From contig NZ_JAWHTE010000020.1 of assembly GCF_032586175.1 (NCBI RefSeq), forward strand, positions 25,131-89,130: a stretch of DNA of 64,000 nt, written 5' to 3'. Below the pieces are notes generated by a model, which saw only the letters and a list, made by a program, of their open reading frames with translations, was not told the DNA's origin and made no database searches. A program made the position numbers and the translations under genes. This document shows, piece by piece, positions 27,847-37,633 of this stretch (its first letter is position 1; each line of letters begins with the position of its first letter). This stretch comes from Ovoidimarina sediminis (GTDB lineage Bacteria > Pseudomonadota > Alphaproteobacteria > Rhodobacterales > Rhodobacteraceae).

Positions 27847-29142
27847 CTATTGCGTTGTTTGGCGGGGAACGCCTTCCTCCGCACTCTGCTGCATCGTACG
27901 ATCGGGGTAGATCACCTCAACGTTCAAGACATCACCCGGCGAAAGCAAAGTGTCGAGCTCGGCGCGAAATACAAAGCTAGTCCCACCTTCGCGTCGAGCC
28001 ACTTTATACGTGATGTCCGGCTCTTCCTCCTGCCCGGCCACTTGAACCGCAACGCCGTTAAGAAGAAGCGCCTCACGCGCGGCGTTTATGCGCGACCTGA
28101 ATGACCAGAGTGACGGGACGATGCTCGCGCGCTCGCTCAGAAGCGGTTGCTCGAACTGGAGTTGGGTCGTGTCGATTTCCTGCAGAAGCTCGTCGCGATC
28201 TAGGATCAGTTGTGCAAGACGTCCCTCGACATCCAAGACGCTCGTTGAGACCCCTAATAGGGCCTGCCGGGCATTGGAGATCCCTGCCCTCGAAGTCAGA
28301 CCACGCTCACCCAATTGCTCCATTCTGGCCAAATCTTCTTCCTCGATCGCCAAGGCGTGGCGTTGATTTTCAAGCGCGCGAGAGAGCAACTCGATTCTCT
28401 GCTCTAGGGTCTCAAAGCGCGTATCAAGGTGGGATTTTCGTCTGTTTTTCTCCTGCAAAAGCTGTGTCACCTCACGACGCGCATCAGCGAGAAGTTCCTC
28501 GAAGCTTGCCTCGTCAATGTAAACGGAGGTCGCTTCAGGGAACTCCAGATCTGGATCGTTGGCGAGGGCCGCATTCACGCGCCAGAGGCTTGCGACCGCG
28601 TTCGCATGATCAATCGTAAGGGTTTCCCAGCGAGATCTTAGGTCGGGCGCACGAAGCATCGCAGAATCGCTAACTCCGCCGGTACCTGACAGGCCTCCCG
28701 CTCCCGCTACCGCCATGCGCAGCGTGATCCCAGGGAAGTACTTTATTTCGCCACTTTGACCAACATCTCCGGTAACGTAGATCGGTCGATAGCCCGAGAC
28801 ATCCAGGAAAACGTCATCGCCAGTCAACGCGATCTCAAAGCGATCTCCTACCGGAGTATAGAATGAAATGATCTTTCCGATGCTCGCGAGCCCAATGATA
28901 CGTTGCAATTCTTCACGGGACTTTCCCATGGCCTGAAAGTCACCGAAGTGCGGAAAGATGACGCGACCATCCGCCTGCACAGTGGCCGTCGCTGTACTAT
29001 CAAGCAACCCGCTGATCGACACCGTCAATTGGTCGCCCGGCTGCAGCAGATACTCCTGCTCTGCAGATAGGGGACTTGTAGAAAGGACTGTTGCAGCAAT
29101 GAATGCGAGCAAGCTGCAAATAAGATGTTTGTACATGGTCAT
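27847..29142 (-). CDS. Polysaccharide export protein (Wza-like)
   Basis: 431 residues from ATG 29142, whose codon overlaps the TGA of the kinase gene (ATGA), so translation is coupled. The longer open frame upstream is antisense-like and rejected. A signal peptide (LICSLLAFIAATVLSTSPLSA) is followed by the polysaccharide-export domain QEYLLQPGDQLTVSISGLLD. A SLBB-like part has YVTGDVGQSGEIKYFPGITL. The second half is a long coiled coil (about residues 215-340), then a C-terminal region with LSPGDVLNVEVIYPDR. The protein should form or contact the outer-membrane export channel for the polysaccharide. The periplasmic coiled coil is characteristic of alphaproteobacterial ExoF-type variants. Confidence 0.88.
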   Translation of the reverse strand: MTMYKHLICSLLAFIAATVLSTSPLSAEQEYLLQPGDQLTVSISGLLDSTATATVQADGRVIFPHFGDFQAMGKSREELQRIIGLASIGKIISFYTPVGDRFEIALTGDDVFLDVSGYRPIYVTGDVGQSGEIKYFPGITLRMAVAGAGGLSGTGGVSDSAMLRAPDLRSRWETLTIDHANAVASLWRVNAALANDPDLEFPEATSVYIDEASFEELLADARREVTQLLQEKNRRKSHLDTRFETLEQRIELLSRALENQRHALAIEEEDLARMEQLGERGLTSRAGISNARQALLGVSTSVLDVEGRLAQLILDRDELLQEIDTTQLQFEQPLLSERASIVPSLWSFRSRINAAREALLLNGVAVQVAGQEEEPDITYKVARREGGTSFVFRAELDTLLSPGDVLNVEVIYPDRTMQQSAEEGVPRQTTQ

Positions 29143-31124
29143 GCCCCGCGCCAATACTCTTGATAACTGTTGTACGCGACGCCACGGCGGCTGGCTTCCT
29201 TTCGGAAATCCACGCGATTGTAAACGAAGCCAGCCGATACAACGCCGAGGTCCCTCAGCCTGCGCAAGGCGTCTGTGACAGCAGCGCGTTTCGTCTTTGC
29301 GAAAGTGACAATCAGGAGTGTCATATCGCAATGACGCGCAATGACGCCAGCATCGAAAACCGGTGTCACCGGTGGGGTGTCTACGATTACCAGTTCGTAT
29401 TTCTTTCTCAGTTGCTTCAGAATATTCGAGAAAGCATCTTCGTCGACTGCATTCGGATCAGACTGCCCATTCGGCCGAACTGGAAGCACATCGATCCCGA
29501 ACTGCTTATCGGTGTAGATGGCTCTTTCTATCGGCAGGTCCTCAAAAAGTAGGTCATCAAAATAATCCTTCGCATCGATATCCAGCACCGATGCAAGGTC
29601 GGACTTTCTGAGGTCACCGTCGACAAGTATCGCTTTTTTGTGCCCGGTCGTTGCCACCATCGCGAGAGCCAAAGAGAGGGCCGTTTTACCTTCGTTTGGC
29701 TGTGTGGAGGTTAGCGCTAGCACACGACCTTTTTCGCTTGGCAACTGATAGAGGATCGCGGCGCGCAAGCCTCGGATTGTCTCTGCAAATTCCGAATGCG
29801 GCTCGTCCCGGATTTTCTTCAGAAGAGAAACTGGCGAGGTCGCGTCGCGCATCTCCGGAAGGCTCGCCAACACAGGAAGCCCTGTTTCGTTTTCCAATTC
29901 ATCACGTGAATCGTAACCACGGCGCAGGATTTCCCGGATAAGGATTACTATCAGGCCAAGGACCGATCCGATGAGAGCAGCGATCGCTATAGCGAGTTTT
30001 TTGTCGGGCCCGGATGGATTGAGAGGTGTCTGAGCGGTCTCAATGATGCGCGCACTTGAGTATCCCACTGCGCCGAGCGCGTCGATTTCCTTCAGCTCGT
30101 CGAGAAATCTTTCGTAGATCAGTCGATCGGCCGTGGCCTGGCGAACATATTGCTCAAGCTCCTGTTGCGACTGTGCAAGAGAGAATAGTTCCTCCTGAGT
30201 TCGCTCTATGCTTATTTCGAGGGCGGCCTGTTGCTCCAGAATGTCGTCAGAGACTTGAGCGACAGACTCCGACCCCTTCCCAGATGCGGATGTCAGGTTT
30301 CGAGTTTCTTCGAGTGTACGCTTCAGTCTTTGTAGACGGTCCCGCAACGCGCCAATTCGATCATCGTCTACGACGCCGATTGAAAGCCGATAAGTATCGG
30401 CAGCCTCGGCGGATCGCCGCACCTGCTGCTCAAGATCGGATATTCTCTTTGTCATCCACTCGACAGTTCGCCGAGACCCCTCTAGTCGATCTTGTCTTTG
30501 AAAGTCGATGTATGACTCGGCGATCGCGTTAGAGATAGCGGCGGCAGTCTGGGGATCCTCAAGTGTCGTTTCGACACCAATCACGCGAGAATTTAGGGAT
30601 TGCTCAATATCTATGCGATTGTACAACCGATCAACGACTGAGCGCAGGAGCAACGCCTCGGCATCCAAATCACCATCCAAACCCTCTGAGCCGCCCTGTC
30701 CGATCGCACGAGGAAGCTTCCTGATCCACTCCAAAAGGTTGAAGCCGCCCCTATCATCCAAAGTGGGGTTGAACTCCTGGTGCTCAGTCAAGTTGAGAAG
30801 AGTTGCAGTCCTCTCAAGGACGCGCCTCGACCGCAGGATACGGGCCTCGTCAGCAATGCTGATATCATCGCTCTCGAGGCCGGCGACCGGCGTGTCGAAT
30901 GCTCCACGCATATCGATGAACTCGGAACGCTCTGGATCAACGACAACAAGGGCGCGAGCGGTGTAGTAGGGGGTCTGTGTGAAGACGTAGGCTGCAGTAA
31001 CCACCACCGTCAAAGCGACGCCGCAAACAATGATCCAGCGACCCCGCCACAAGACCCGCAGGAGCTCCAAGAGGTCTATGGCATTGCTGTCCATCTCAGA
31101 ACTATCGACAGCGTTCTTCAACAT
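29139..31124 (-). CDS. Polysaccharide co-polymerase / BY-kinase (Wzc-like)
   Basis: 661 residues. A Wzz domain with first membrane helix at about 29-50 is followed by periplasmic coiled coils, a GNVR-like region and a second helix at about 405-425 after the Pro-rich TPLNPSGPDKK. The cytoplasmic kinase domain has Walker A TQPNEGKT (about 478), Walker A' AILVDGDLRKS and Walker B LVIVDTPPV. The Tyr tail is short: YNSYQEYW. Such proteins control chain length and export by cycles of Tyr phosphorylation and oligomerisation with the Wza channel. The gene is translationally coupled to the Wza-like gene. It differs from the second kinase at 55.4 kb in the tail and in sequence. Confidence 0.9.
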   Translation of the reverse strand: MLKNAVDSSEMDSNAIDLLELLRVLWRGRWIIVCGVALTVVVTAAYVFTQTPYYTARALVVVDPERSEFIDMRGAFDTPVAGLESDDISIADEARILRSRRVLERTATLLNLTEHQEFNPTLDDRGGFNLLEWIRKLPRAIGQGGSEGLDGDLDAEALLLRSVVDRLYNRIDIEQSLNSRVIGVETTLEDPQTAAAISNAIAESYIDFQRQDRLEGSRRTVEWMTKRISDLEQQVRRSAEAADTYRLSIGVVDDDRIGALRDRLQRLKRTLEETRNLTSASGKGSESVAQVSDDILEQQAALEISIERTQEELFSLAQSQQELEQYVRQATADRLIYERFLDELKEIDALGAVGYSSARIIETAQTPLNPSGPDKKLAIAIAALIGSVLGLIVILIREILRRGYDSRDELENETGLPVLASLPEMRDATSPVSLLKKIRDEPHSEFAETIRGLRAAILYQLPSEKGRVLALTSTQPNEGKTALSLALAMVATTGHKKAILVDGDLRKSDLASVLDIDAKDYFDDLLFEDLPIERAIYTDKQFGIDVLPVRPNGQSDPNAVDEDAFSNILKQLRKKYELVIVDTPPVTPVFDAGVIARHCDMTLLIVTFAKTKRAAVTDALRRLRDLGVVSAGFVYNRVDFRKEASRRGVAYNSYQEYWRGA

Positions 31125-31302
31125 CTTAACTCAACCCTACGGCACTACAAACGCAAGTCTCACGGAGACAGCAATCCAGCACAAGTCCCTCAGACGCTAG
31201 ACATGCAAGTTTGCTTGCCAATAGCCTCGAACAACTGAGGATTACCTCTTCACAATCCGGAGTGTGACATCAGCAGTCCGCATATCAACACAAAACTTCA
31301 TG

Positions 31303-33360
31303 TCACGGCGACTTGGCCACGCGCTCAGTCGGTGGCGCCCAGGCTTCGGGCGCATCCCGCGCACCGGCGGCTCGGACCATGCATCTCAAACGCGATCCTG
31401 CGTGCTCTTCCAAAACACGAAGCTTCGGCGAGAGATCGAAGCCTAGCGGATAGCCATCTGCGTACCAGAAGTACCAGACATCGTCCATGCCAGGCTCGAG
31501 CCATGCGTCGCAAGTTAGCGTAGCCCCCACTTTTGCAATCCCTCGGACTTTTGGACGCTGCATGAAGGGCAGTTGAACGCTTGCCAGCTTATCGGTGGCT
31601 TGCAGCACTTCGACATAGTCTATTGTCATCTCATGGATGGCTTCAGGGTCGGGTTCCGGCTTATTGCGCTTCGCTGCAACGTTGAGGATCATGTACAGCC
31701 GTTCGAGATACTCCACGGGCGTCTCTACCCGGGCGATCTCCAACCCGTCGACACCAAGAATCGTGACGTCGTCGTAGATGCGAACCTCCCACGTGTGGAA
31801 CTCACCGTCCCAGACATCGACCCATGCCTGATCGTTGAAGATTTCCATAGCCGGTGCATCTTCTGCGAGCTTCCCGAACAGACCTGGAAACCGGCCGGAA
31901 TGGACATGTGATGAGCCACCGTTGATCCATCGATCGTCGATACCCTCGAATTCAAACCCATCAAACTCAATGCGCTCGCTTGTGCGCCAGAACAATTGTT
32001 CGAGATTGTAAAACCACGGAGCGGCCGGGAAATATCCTACGCCAGGATTGCTCGTGATCTCGGGGAATTTGACGCGAACGCGAAATATTCCACCGCCCTG
32101 CCACGACCGGCCCACACCAGCGTCATTCACAGAATAAATTGCAGCGCCCTTCCAACCCTCGTCGTATTGAAGCGAAAGCGTCAAAGTCTTTTCCTCGCCG
32201 TCATGCCGATAGAGTTCGGGCGCTCTACTTGGTTCAATGAGCCTCGCCAGCCGTCCTACGCTGTGATTGTGCCCCGGCGCATACCAAATGGAGGCTTCTC
32301 CACCTTCGCCCGCAGTACTGTCAGAAACCCGGTTGGTTCGGAAATCATCGAAGAACACGCGTTCATACCCGATCACTTCCGGCAACAGCTCTCCATGGAA
32401 AGCCCTTCGCGACGCATCAGGGTTTCGGTCCCAATGCATCTTCCATCGCTCGGCATCGTAACTGTAGCGATGCGGAAAATCTTCGTCATCTACCCTCGGT
32501 GCCTCGGTTCGGTAGGGATGCCGTGCAGGCAGCAGCGACTGATGACCCATCCGCCAGAGCGCCCACGCCTCAATCTTTTCCACCAAGGCTTCCGACAACT
32601 CCGTTTGCCCGAACACAATGGCGTCGTAAGCCCATGGCGAAGCACCCATCTTCGGATCACCAATTCGTGAGATAGCGTCATTCTGCGCTGAAGGGGCAGA
32701 GAAGCTAAGTGTCGTCGTCAAATTCGTCTTGGCCTCATTGCCGTTGACGTTAAGAAAAAGGCGCCCATGGCGACGATATGCAAGCACAACGTTCCAAGTC
32801 TCGCCATCCGCAACGACGGACGAATTCTCGACGCCATAATACCTTGACCCATCCGGTCCCTTCCCGCGCCACAGAGCGACAAGTGCGTTTGATTCGGACC
32901 GGTAAGAAATACGAGGCATTTGTGATCCTGGAATATTCCCATACTTTCCTATCGCATTAACAGAAATTATGTCTGTTTCCTTTTCACTGGAGTCACTGTC
33001 GATACGAAAAATGATCAACACCCAACGGTACGCAGCGAGAGCATCTCGAACACCTGAGAATTCCAGGAACTGACCATCTCCAGAAAATGATATACCCCCT
33101 TCGCCCAAGTTGACTGGTCGCAGATCATCTTCTTGCTGCGAAGCGGGTCTTCCGTCAAACCCAATCGGATTGTGACGCGAGAACCGACCAACCGCCACGT
33201 CCTCCTGAAGATAGCCGTTCACGATCAGCTCTGGGAATGCAAGTAAATCCCACTCCACCCCGATCTCCTGAGACGCCAATCCTTTTTCTGGATACGAGGA
33301 AACTGCAAGAGAAAGTAAGCCAATGACCCAACCGGCTACAAATGCGCGCAGACCGTTCAT
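31303..33360 (-). CDS. Secreted LamG + GH16-like polysaccharide-processing protein
   Basis: 685 residues with a signal peptide (VAGWVIGLLSLAVSS). The N-terminal third is a LamG/ConA-like jelly roll. The middle (about 330-590) looks like a GH16 fold: FDDFRTN at the start, GGIFRVRVKFPEI, and IEFDGFEFEG, which contains the ExDxxE catalytic pattern (EFDGFE), followed by FHTWEVRIYDD and a 'MILNVA' strand. The C-terminal ~90 residues resemble an Ig-like tail. GH16 endoglycanases such as ExoK occur in exopolysaccharide loci and trim chain length. It overlaps the Wzy-like gene by ATGA, so it belongs to the operon. Substrate unknown; it may act on the operon's own polymer. Confidence 0.75.
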   Translation of the reverse strand: MNGLRAFVAGWVIGLLSLAVSSYPEKGLASQEIGVEWDLLAFPELIVNGYLQEDVAVGRFSRHNPIGFDGRPASQQEDDLRPVNLGEGGISFSGDGQFLEFSGVRDALAAYRWVLIIFRIDSDSSEKETDIISVNAIGKYGNIPGSQMPRISYRSESNALVALWRGKGPDGSRYYGVENSSVVADGETWNVVLAYRRHGRLFLNVNGNEAKTNLTTTLSFSAPSAQNDAISRIGDPKMGASPWAYDAIVFGQTELSEALVEKIEAWALWRMGHQSLLPARHPYRTEAPRVDDEDFPHRYSYDAERWKMHWDRNPDASRRAFHGELLPEVIGYERVFFDDFRTNRVSDSTAGEGGEASIWYAPGHNHSVGRLARLIEPSRAPELYRHDGEEKTLTLSLQYDEGWKGAAIYSVNDAGVGRSWQGGGIFRVRVKFPEITSNPGVGYFPAAPWFYNLEQLFWRTSERIEFDGFEFEGIDDRWINGGSSHVHSGRFPGLFGKLAEDAPAMEIFNDQAWVDVWDGEFHTWEVRIYDDVTILGVDGLEIARVETPVEYLERLYMILNVAAKRNKPEPDPEAIHEMTIDYVEVLQATDKLASVQLPFMQRPKVRGIAKVGATLTCDAWLEPGMDDVWYFWYADGYPLGFDLSPKLRVLEEHAGSRLRCMVRAAGARDAPEAWAPPTERVAKSP

Positions 33361-34637
33361 GGTGAACCTAAAACGCCCCGTTGCAAAGGCCTCATCCCCG
33401 ACTTGATGAGTTCAGGCAAAATCGCGACAACAAGAAACGCGAGATACGCCTCAAGCCCAGAGCTCTCAAAGAAGCATTGAAAGAAGCAGGCAACATAGAA
33501 CATCGATCCAATCAGGGCCGGACGAACCAGCCTTCGGGAGGAAATCAATACAAGGAAAGCCAAACTTCTGAGCCACGGGATGCAGTAGAGGGCGAGACCA
33601 ACATATCCGTTCTCAACCAGGATCCGCTGAAACTCGTTGTGAATTCCCAGCAATAGAAAAATGGGAAGTCCTTCGTATTGAGATTTCACATAGATTTCGT
33701 ACCCATTGGTGCCGACTCCAAGAAACGAGTTATCTCGGATGAGCTCTGCACTCACTATCTTCGAGAAGACACGTTGAGCATTACTTTGCGTCAACTCGGT
33801 TTGACCTGAGGCAATGTCGATTAGACTGAAGTCGAAGGCATCTCTGATATTCAGGACCGAGAGAAGCTGATGCTGAAGATAGGAATCTGTCGAAATGAAA
33901 TAGATGGACAGAGGCGCAATAACTGCACCTGCACCCAAGACCACACCTACACGAAGAAAGCCACCTAGGAACAAAAGAAACATTTGGAGCAGTAACGCCA
34001 ACTGAGCCTTTCTTTCCCCGCTGAAGAGTAGCAGGACTGCTATGCCAATCAGGATTATGTAGTCACCGAGCCCTGCTTCACGTTTGCGCATGAGAAGTAG
34101 GGCAAAAAGCGCTGGCACCGCATAGGTGAAGAGAAGTTTTGGTTCGTTTAGGCGCTTCCAGCCCACCCAAAAGCCGTTCGAAATATGCCACCAGATATTA
34201 TATACCATTATTATGAAAGCGACGAACAGGAACCATTTTACCAATACATCCCAATTAATTCTACCCCTATAATATATGAGAATTGCGGCAAATAGAATCA
34301 GCTCTATAGCCTGAACAAGCTCCCGAAGTCCGTTTCTAAATGAGATGGCAAAGGCCAAAACCGAGCTCAGTAAAAGGAATGACACAAAAAGCATGAACCC
34401 GTGAGAATAGGGAACTCGTGCTTTCAGAAGCATCGAAGTGATAAGGACTGGCGCCGTGACGAGACAAGCTAAATCAAATGGAGTCAAATCTATCGAGGCG
34501 ACTTCCGCCACCTTAAGGCCGGTGAAAACAGAACAGAAGCCAAGAAACAAGATCGCGAAAAATACGGTTTCTATGTCGAGGTGAAGCGATATATTCCGCC
34601 GGCTGTCTTGGCTGAAACTCTGGAGATCCGTCATCAT
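33357..34637 (-). CDS. O-antigen ligase/polymerase-like membrane protein (Wzy-like)
   Basis: 426 residues with about ten to twelve predicted membrane helices. The large periplasmic loop between the later helices contains LGVGTNGYEIY and IHNEFQRILVENGYVGLALY, the hallmark of the Wzy_C/O-antigen ligase family. Position between a GT and the co-polymerase/export genes fits a repeat-unit polymerase. Both ends overlap the neighbouring genes by 4 nt (ATGA), so translation is coupled. Confidence 0.85.
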   Translation of the reverse strand: MMTDLQSFSQDSRRNISLHLDIETVFFAILFLGFCSVFTGLKVAEVASIDLTPFDLACLVTAPVLITSMLLKARVPYSHGFMLFVSFLLLSSVLAFAISFRNGLRELVQAIELILFAAILIYYRGRINWDVLVKWFLFVAFIIMVYNIWWHISNGFWVGWKRLNEPKLLFTYAVPALFALLLMRKREAGLGDYIILIGIAVLLLFSGERKAQLALLLQMFLLFLGGFLRVGVVLGAGAVIAPLSIYFISTDSYLQHQLLSVLNIRDAFDFSLIDIASGQTELTQSNAQRVFSKIVSAELIRDNSFLGVGTNGYEIYVKSQYEGLPIFLLLGIHNEFQRILVENGYVGLALYCIPWLRSLAFLVLISSRRLVRPALIGSMFYVACFFQCFFESSGLEAYLAFLVVAILPELIKSGMRPLQRGVLGSP

Positions 34638-35926
34638 CTTTCATCATCCGAATGCATCGGGACTTGACGAAGTTGATCGTAGAGTCGGAGATACTTTTCG
34701 GCCACGCTCGTCAAATCGAACTCGGCCCTTGCATATTCGGACACCCGAAGGGACCACTCTTGCCAATCGTCGAGCTCCATTGCGAACGCGGACTGAATTG
34801 CCCGCGCCAGTGACGAAACAGTCGGCTCTTCGACCACCAGAGGATAATCTGCGAACGGAACCACATCTCTGTTTCCGCTCGCCAGAGAAACAATTGGGAC
34901 AGTACCGCACACCGCCGCCTCGATGAGGAAGTTGGACAGCCCCTCATCCTGCGATACCACCAGAGAGAAATGACACCTTCGAAGCCGTTCGGCGATGTCC
35001 CCGACACGACCTGGCGCCTCGATCTCGATACTCTTGGTTTTCTTGGCAACCTCCTCGATCGAGGCACGCAGGGGGCCCTCCCCGGCAAACGTCATCCGCC
35101 CCGGGCGAGACGTATAGATAGTCGACAAAGCCTCCGCGAGAAGCCCGACATTTTTCTCTGGTGAGAGCCGCCCGGCATAGATCAGGCGGCATTCCGTAAG
35201 GTAGCTGCTGACGCGGGCCGCCTGTTCCCCCTTGTCCACTGCATGAAGTATTTCAGGCGTCGCTCCATTTCCGATGCGATGAATGCGATCTTGGGGGATA
35301 CCCATCTGTATGCAGTTCTCTGCAATTTCAGACGAGATGGCGACAACAGCCGACGAATGATTTGCAACGAACCGGGCGCCGCGTCTGCCGAATACGTACT
35401 TGTGACTGCCTATGACCTTGAAGTCATTCCGCTTGCCCCCGACGCCAGGCTTCATGACGGTTGGAATGCCCCAAAGCCAGTTCGCCATCGCAGCGACATA
35501 GGCGTTAATCCGGAGTTGATGACAATGGAGGATGGAGATCTCACCCCTATGACGTGCGATCCAGTAGAGGGCCTTGGCGGCCCAAAGCAGTGATGCGGGC
35601 AGGTAACGACCGGCAAGCTGAGGGGCTTTGTACGTCCAAAATCTAACCGTGCCGTGTTCGTCGCCACTCGCGTCGAAGCCTGGCACCCTGCTCGTGAGCA
35701 CGACGATATCTGAAACTTGCCTGCGAAGCTCTTCGGTGAGTCTTGCACACTGAAGCTCAGCGCCACCAAGGATCTCAGTGAATTGACAGGTCATCATGAC
35801 CACGGAGCCAGGCTTAAATCGGGTCGATACGTTCTGAAGAGAGCCCTGCGACCGTTCCCGGCATCTCTCTTCGGGCGGCTTGGCAGTTTGCGATCGCCGC
35901 GGCGAAATGGACAAAGGATTCATCAC
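34634..35926 (-). CDS. Glycosyltransferase family 4 (EPS operon)
   Basis: 430 residues with an unusually long N-terminal leader of about 40 polar residues before VVMMTCQFTEILGGAELQ; a downstream Met may be the true start. The donor domain has LIYAGRLSPEKNVGLLAEAL, MTFAGEGPLRASI, and the E-x7-E type SQDEGLSNFLIEAAVCG. Its start overlaps the sulfotransferase gene by 4 nt. Expected to extend the lipid-linked repeat unit on the cytoplasmic side. Confidence 0.87.
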   Translation of the reverse strand: MMNPLSISPRRSQTAKPPEERCRERSQGSLQNVSTRFKPGSVVMMTCQFTEILGGAELQCARLTEELRRQVSDIVVLTSRVPGFDASGDEHGTVRFWTYKAPQLAGRYLPASLLWAAKALYWIARHRGEISILHCHQLRINAYVAAMANWLWGIPTVMKPGVGGKRNDFKVIGSHKYVFGRRGARFVANHSSAVVAISSEIAENCIQMGIPQDRIHRIGNGATPEILHAVDKGEQAARVSSYLTECRLIYAGRLSPEKNVGLLAEALSTIYTSRPGRMTFAGEGPLRASIEEVAKKTKSIEIEAPGRVGDIAERLRRCHFSLVVSQDEGLSNFLIEAAVCGTVPIVSLASGNRDVVPFADYPLVVEEPTVSSLARAIQSAFAMELDDWQEWSLRVSEYARAEFDLTSVAEKYLRLYDQLRQVPMHSDDER

Positions 35927-36858
35927 GAGTACCCAAGACCTGCCGCGGCATTGCGAGTCTTTTCAAGAATCTGGTCCCTGGAGTTGCGATCAAGCCTCAT
36001 AACGGCCTTTGCCTCATTCTCTGCATCCAGAAAGCCAGAGAGAGAATCTCGTGGGATGGAAACCATAGGTGCACTACTAACATTGACGTTGCCTCTCCTT
36101 GCATTTCCGAATGGCTTGGACTTGGCAACAAAGTTGTCCGGTAGCGAAATTTCAAGTTCCGCAAATAGATCCTCCAAAACGGGTTTCGGCCTCAAAAGAA
36201 GATCCTCAAAGCGAATTGAGTAAGTGTCAGGAAAATTGAGTATAAGGCTCATGCGATGGGCGACATCATTGTACCAGCGACACGCCTCGGAAACCGTGAG
36301 ACCTGATCGGATTAGGCTTTCGCATTGAGCAAGCGGGCCTCGCAGAAGTACGACGCGCACGCCGCCGTCCATTGAAGCCAACACACTCTGATGCCAACTA
36401 AGAAAATAGTCCATCAGCTTTATCGCTGCGAACTTGGCATCGTCATGAAATAGCATCGGATCCGAATTCAGGTTTCCAATTACGCACGCCCTGACATGGC
36501 TGCGAACGATTCTATCGACTTTACGATTGCCGAGTCCCAGCTCGTGCATATAGCCGAGCCTGAGGATGCGCTTACATGCACGCCGCAAGATTGGTGGTTT
36601 AATGCAGCTCTCATGCCATTCTCGGTCCATCATCCAGACATCTGGTGATGACCCGAGGAAATGCCAGAGCAAGCTAGAACCGCCCCTGCCGAAACAACAA
36701 ACACAAAGCGCGCATGGCGGCGTTAAACCTCGCGATCGTTCGTTCTCCACAGCGTCGCTCGCTACCACTGAGCCTTCGGGGAGTGCCGGCAAATTATCTA
36801 GGGAAATACGCTCTATCTCTAACCCCCGGGTGCTTTTTATTCGTTGAGTGCTGAGCAA
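35923..36858 (-). CDS. Sulfotransferase
   Basis: 311 residues. CCFGRGGSSLLWHFLGSSPD is the 5'-phosphosulfate (PAPS) loop; VVLLRGPLAQCESLIRSG is the 3'-phosphate region; YSIRFEDLLLRPKPVLEDLF is the conserved C-terminal element of the Sulfotransfer_1/3 families. It should transfer sulfate from PAPS to a hydroxyl, and as the second gene of the operon its likely target is a sugar of the polysaccharide, predicting a sulfated exopolymer. A long polar N-terminal stretch precedes the PAPS loop. It starts 61 bp after the priming enzyme's stop. Confidence 0.85.
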   Translation of the reverse strand: MLSTQRIKSTRGLEIERISLDNLPALPEGSVVASDAVENERSRGLTPPCALCVCCFGRGGSSLLWHFLGSSPDVWMMDREWHESCIKPPILRRACKRILRLGYMHELGLGNRKVDRIVRSHVRACVIGNLNSDPMLFHDDAKFAAIKLMDYFLSWHQSVLASMDGGVRVVLLRGPLAQCESLIRSGLTVSEACRWYNDVAHRMSLILNFPDTYSIRFEDLLLRPKPVLEDLFAELEISLPDNFVAKSKPFGNARRGNVNVSSAPMVSIPRDSLSGFLDAENEAKAVMRLDRNSRDQILEKTRNAAAGLGYS

Positions 36859-36919
36859 AGAGCTCTCAAACCGAGATCACCGCTGTGATCACGCCGAAGA
36901 ATCGTCGCGCATAGCGCAC

Positions 36920-37585
36920 CTAAACAGCATCCCTACATGAAAAAACCACGACTATGGTTTTTAGAACGATTCTTATGTCGCGAAGAAGACTCCAGCCTCT
37001 TACGTAATTCACGTCTATGAGAACACGCTCCTCGAAGCTCAACCTGCTTCTGCCGGACACCTGCCATGCGCCGGTTATTCCTGGGCGCACCGAAAGATAC
37101 TCGACCTTGCTCTGACCGTATCGATCCAATTCGGGCAGTGTCACGGGGCGTGGTCCAACCACACTCATGTCACCCAAAAGAACGTTGATGAACTGTGGAA
37201 TTTCGTCGAGACTAGTCTTTCTCAAGAAAGAACCGACGATCGGTATGACTCTAGGATCAGACGCCAGCTTTCTCTTCTCAAAAAATTCCTTTCGGGCGTG
37301 GGAATTGGCATTTAGAAACTTCGTTAGCCGTTCGTCTGCGTCAACGAACATCGTCCGAAACTTCCAGCAAGTAAACGTCTTTCCGTTTAAACCCACCCTA
37401 GAATGCCCATAAAACATAGGCCCGGAGCTAGACAATTTTACCAGCAGCCCGACCAAAACGAACACTAAAGACAAACTGATGATTGCCAAAAATGAAAATG
37501 AAAAGTCAAAAATACGCTTAATTAAAAGTTCGATCTTTGGTCGCGCAACAAAAGAAGAGCCATCATCAAACTTATCCACAAACAT
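36920..37585 (-). CDS. Undecaprenyl-phosphate sugar phosphotransferase (ExoY-like)
   Basis: About 221 residues from ATG 37585 (MFVDKFDD), preceded by a G-rich site; a longer frame to 37633 is less likely. One membrane helix (FSFSFLAIISLSLVFVLVG) is followed by the bacterial sugar transferase domain: FRTMFVDADERL, RKTSLDEIPQFINVLLGDMS, VGPRP, and RPGITGAWQVSGRS. This short form without the N-terminal membrane domain is the ExoY/PssA type that starts repeat-unit synthesis by loading a sugar-1-phosphate onto undecaprenyl phosphate. It is the first gene of the operon. Confidence 0.92.
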   Translation of the reverse strand: MFVDKFDDGSSFVARPKIELLIKRIFDFSFSFLAIISLSLVFVLVGLLVKLSSSGPMFYGHSRVGLNGKTFTCWKFRTMFVDADERLTKFLNANSHARKEFFEKRKLASDPRVIPIVGSFLRKTSLDEIPQFINVLLGDMSVVGPRPVTLPELDRYGQSKVEYLSVRPGITGAWQVSGRSRLSFEERVLIDVNYVRGWSLLRDIRIVLKTIVVVFSCRDAV

Positions 37586-37588
37586 TCC

Positions 37589-37630
37589 ACGCCCCCAACT
37601 TGTACACACACGCCCCCGACGTGTACGAAA
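37589..37630. promoter_or_regulatory. 21-bp direct repeat overlapping the ExoY-like gene's leader
   Basis: Two imperfect 21-bp units, ACGCCCCC-[AG]AC-[TG]TGTAC, start at 37589 and 37610, two helical turns apart. On the minus strand the first unit supplies the G-rich ribosome binding region. It could be a regulator site controlling the operon, or a small local duplication. Confidence 0.3.
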
Positions 37631-37633
37631 CAC

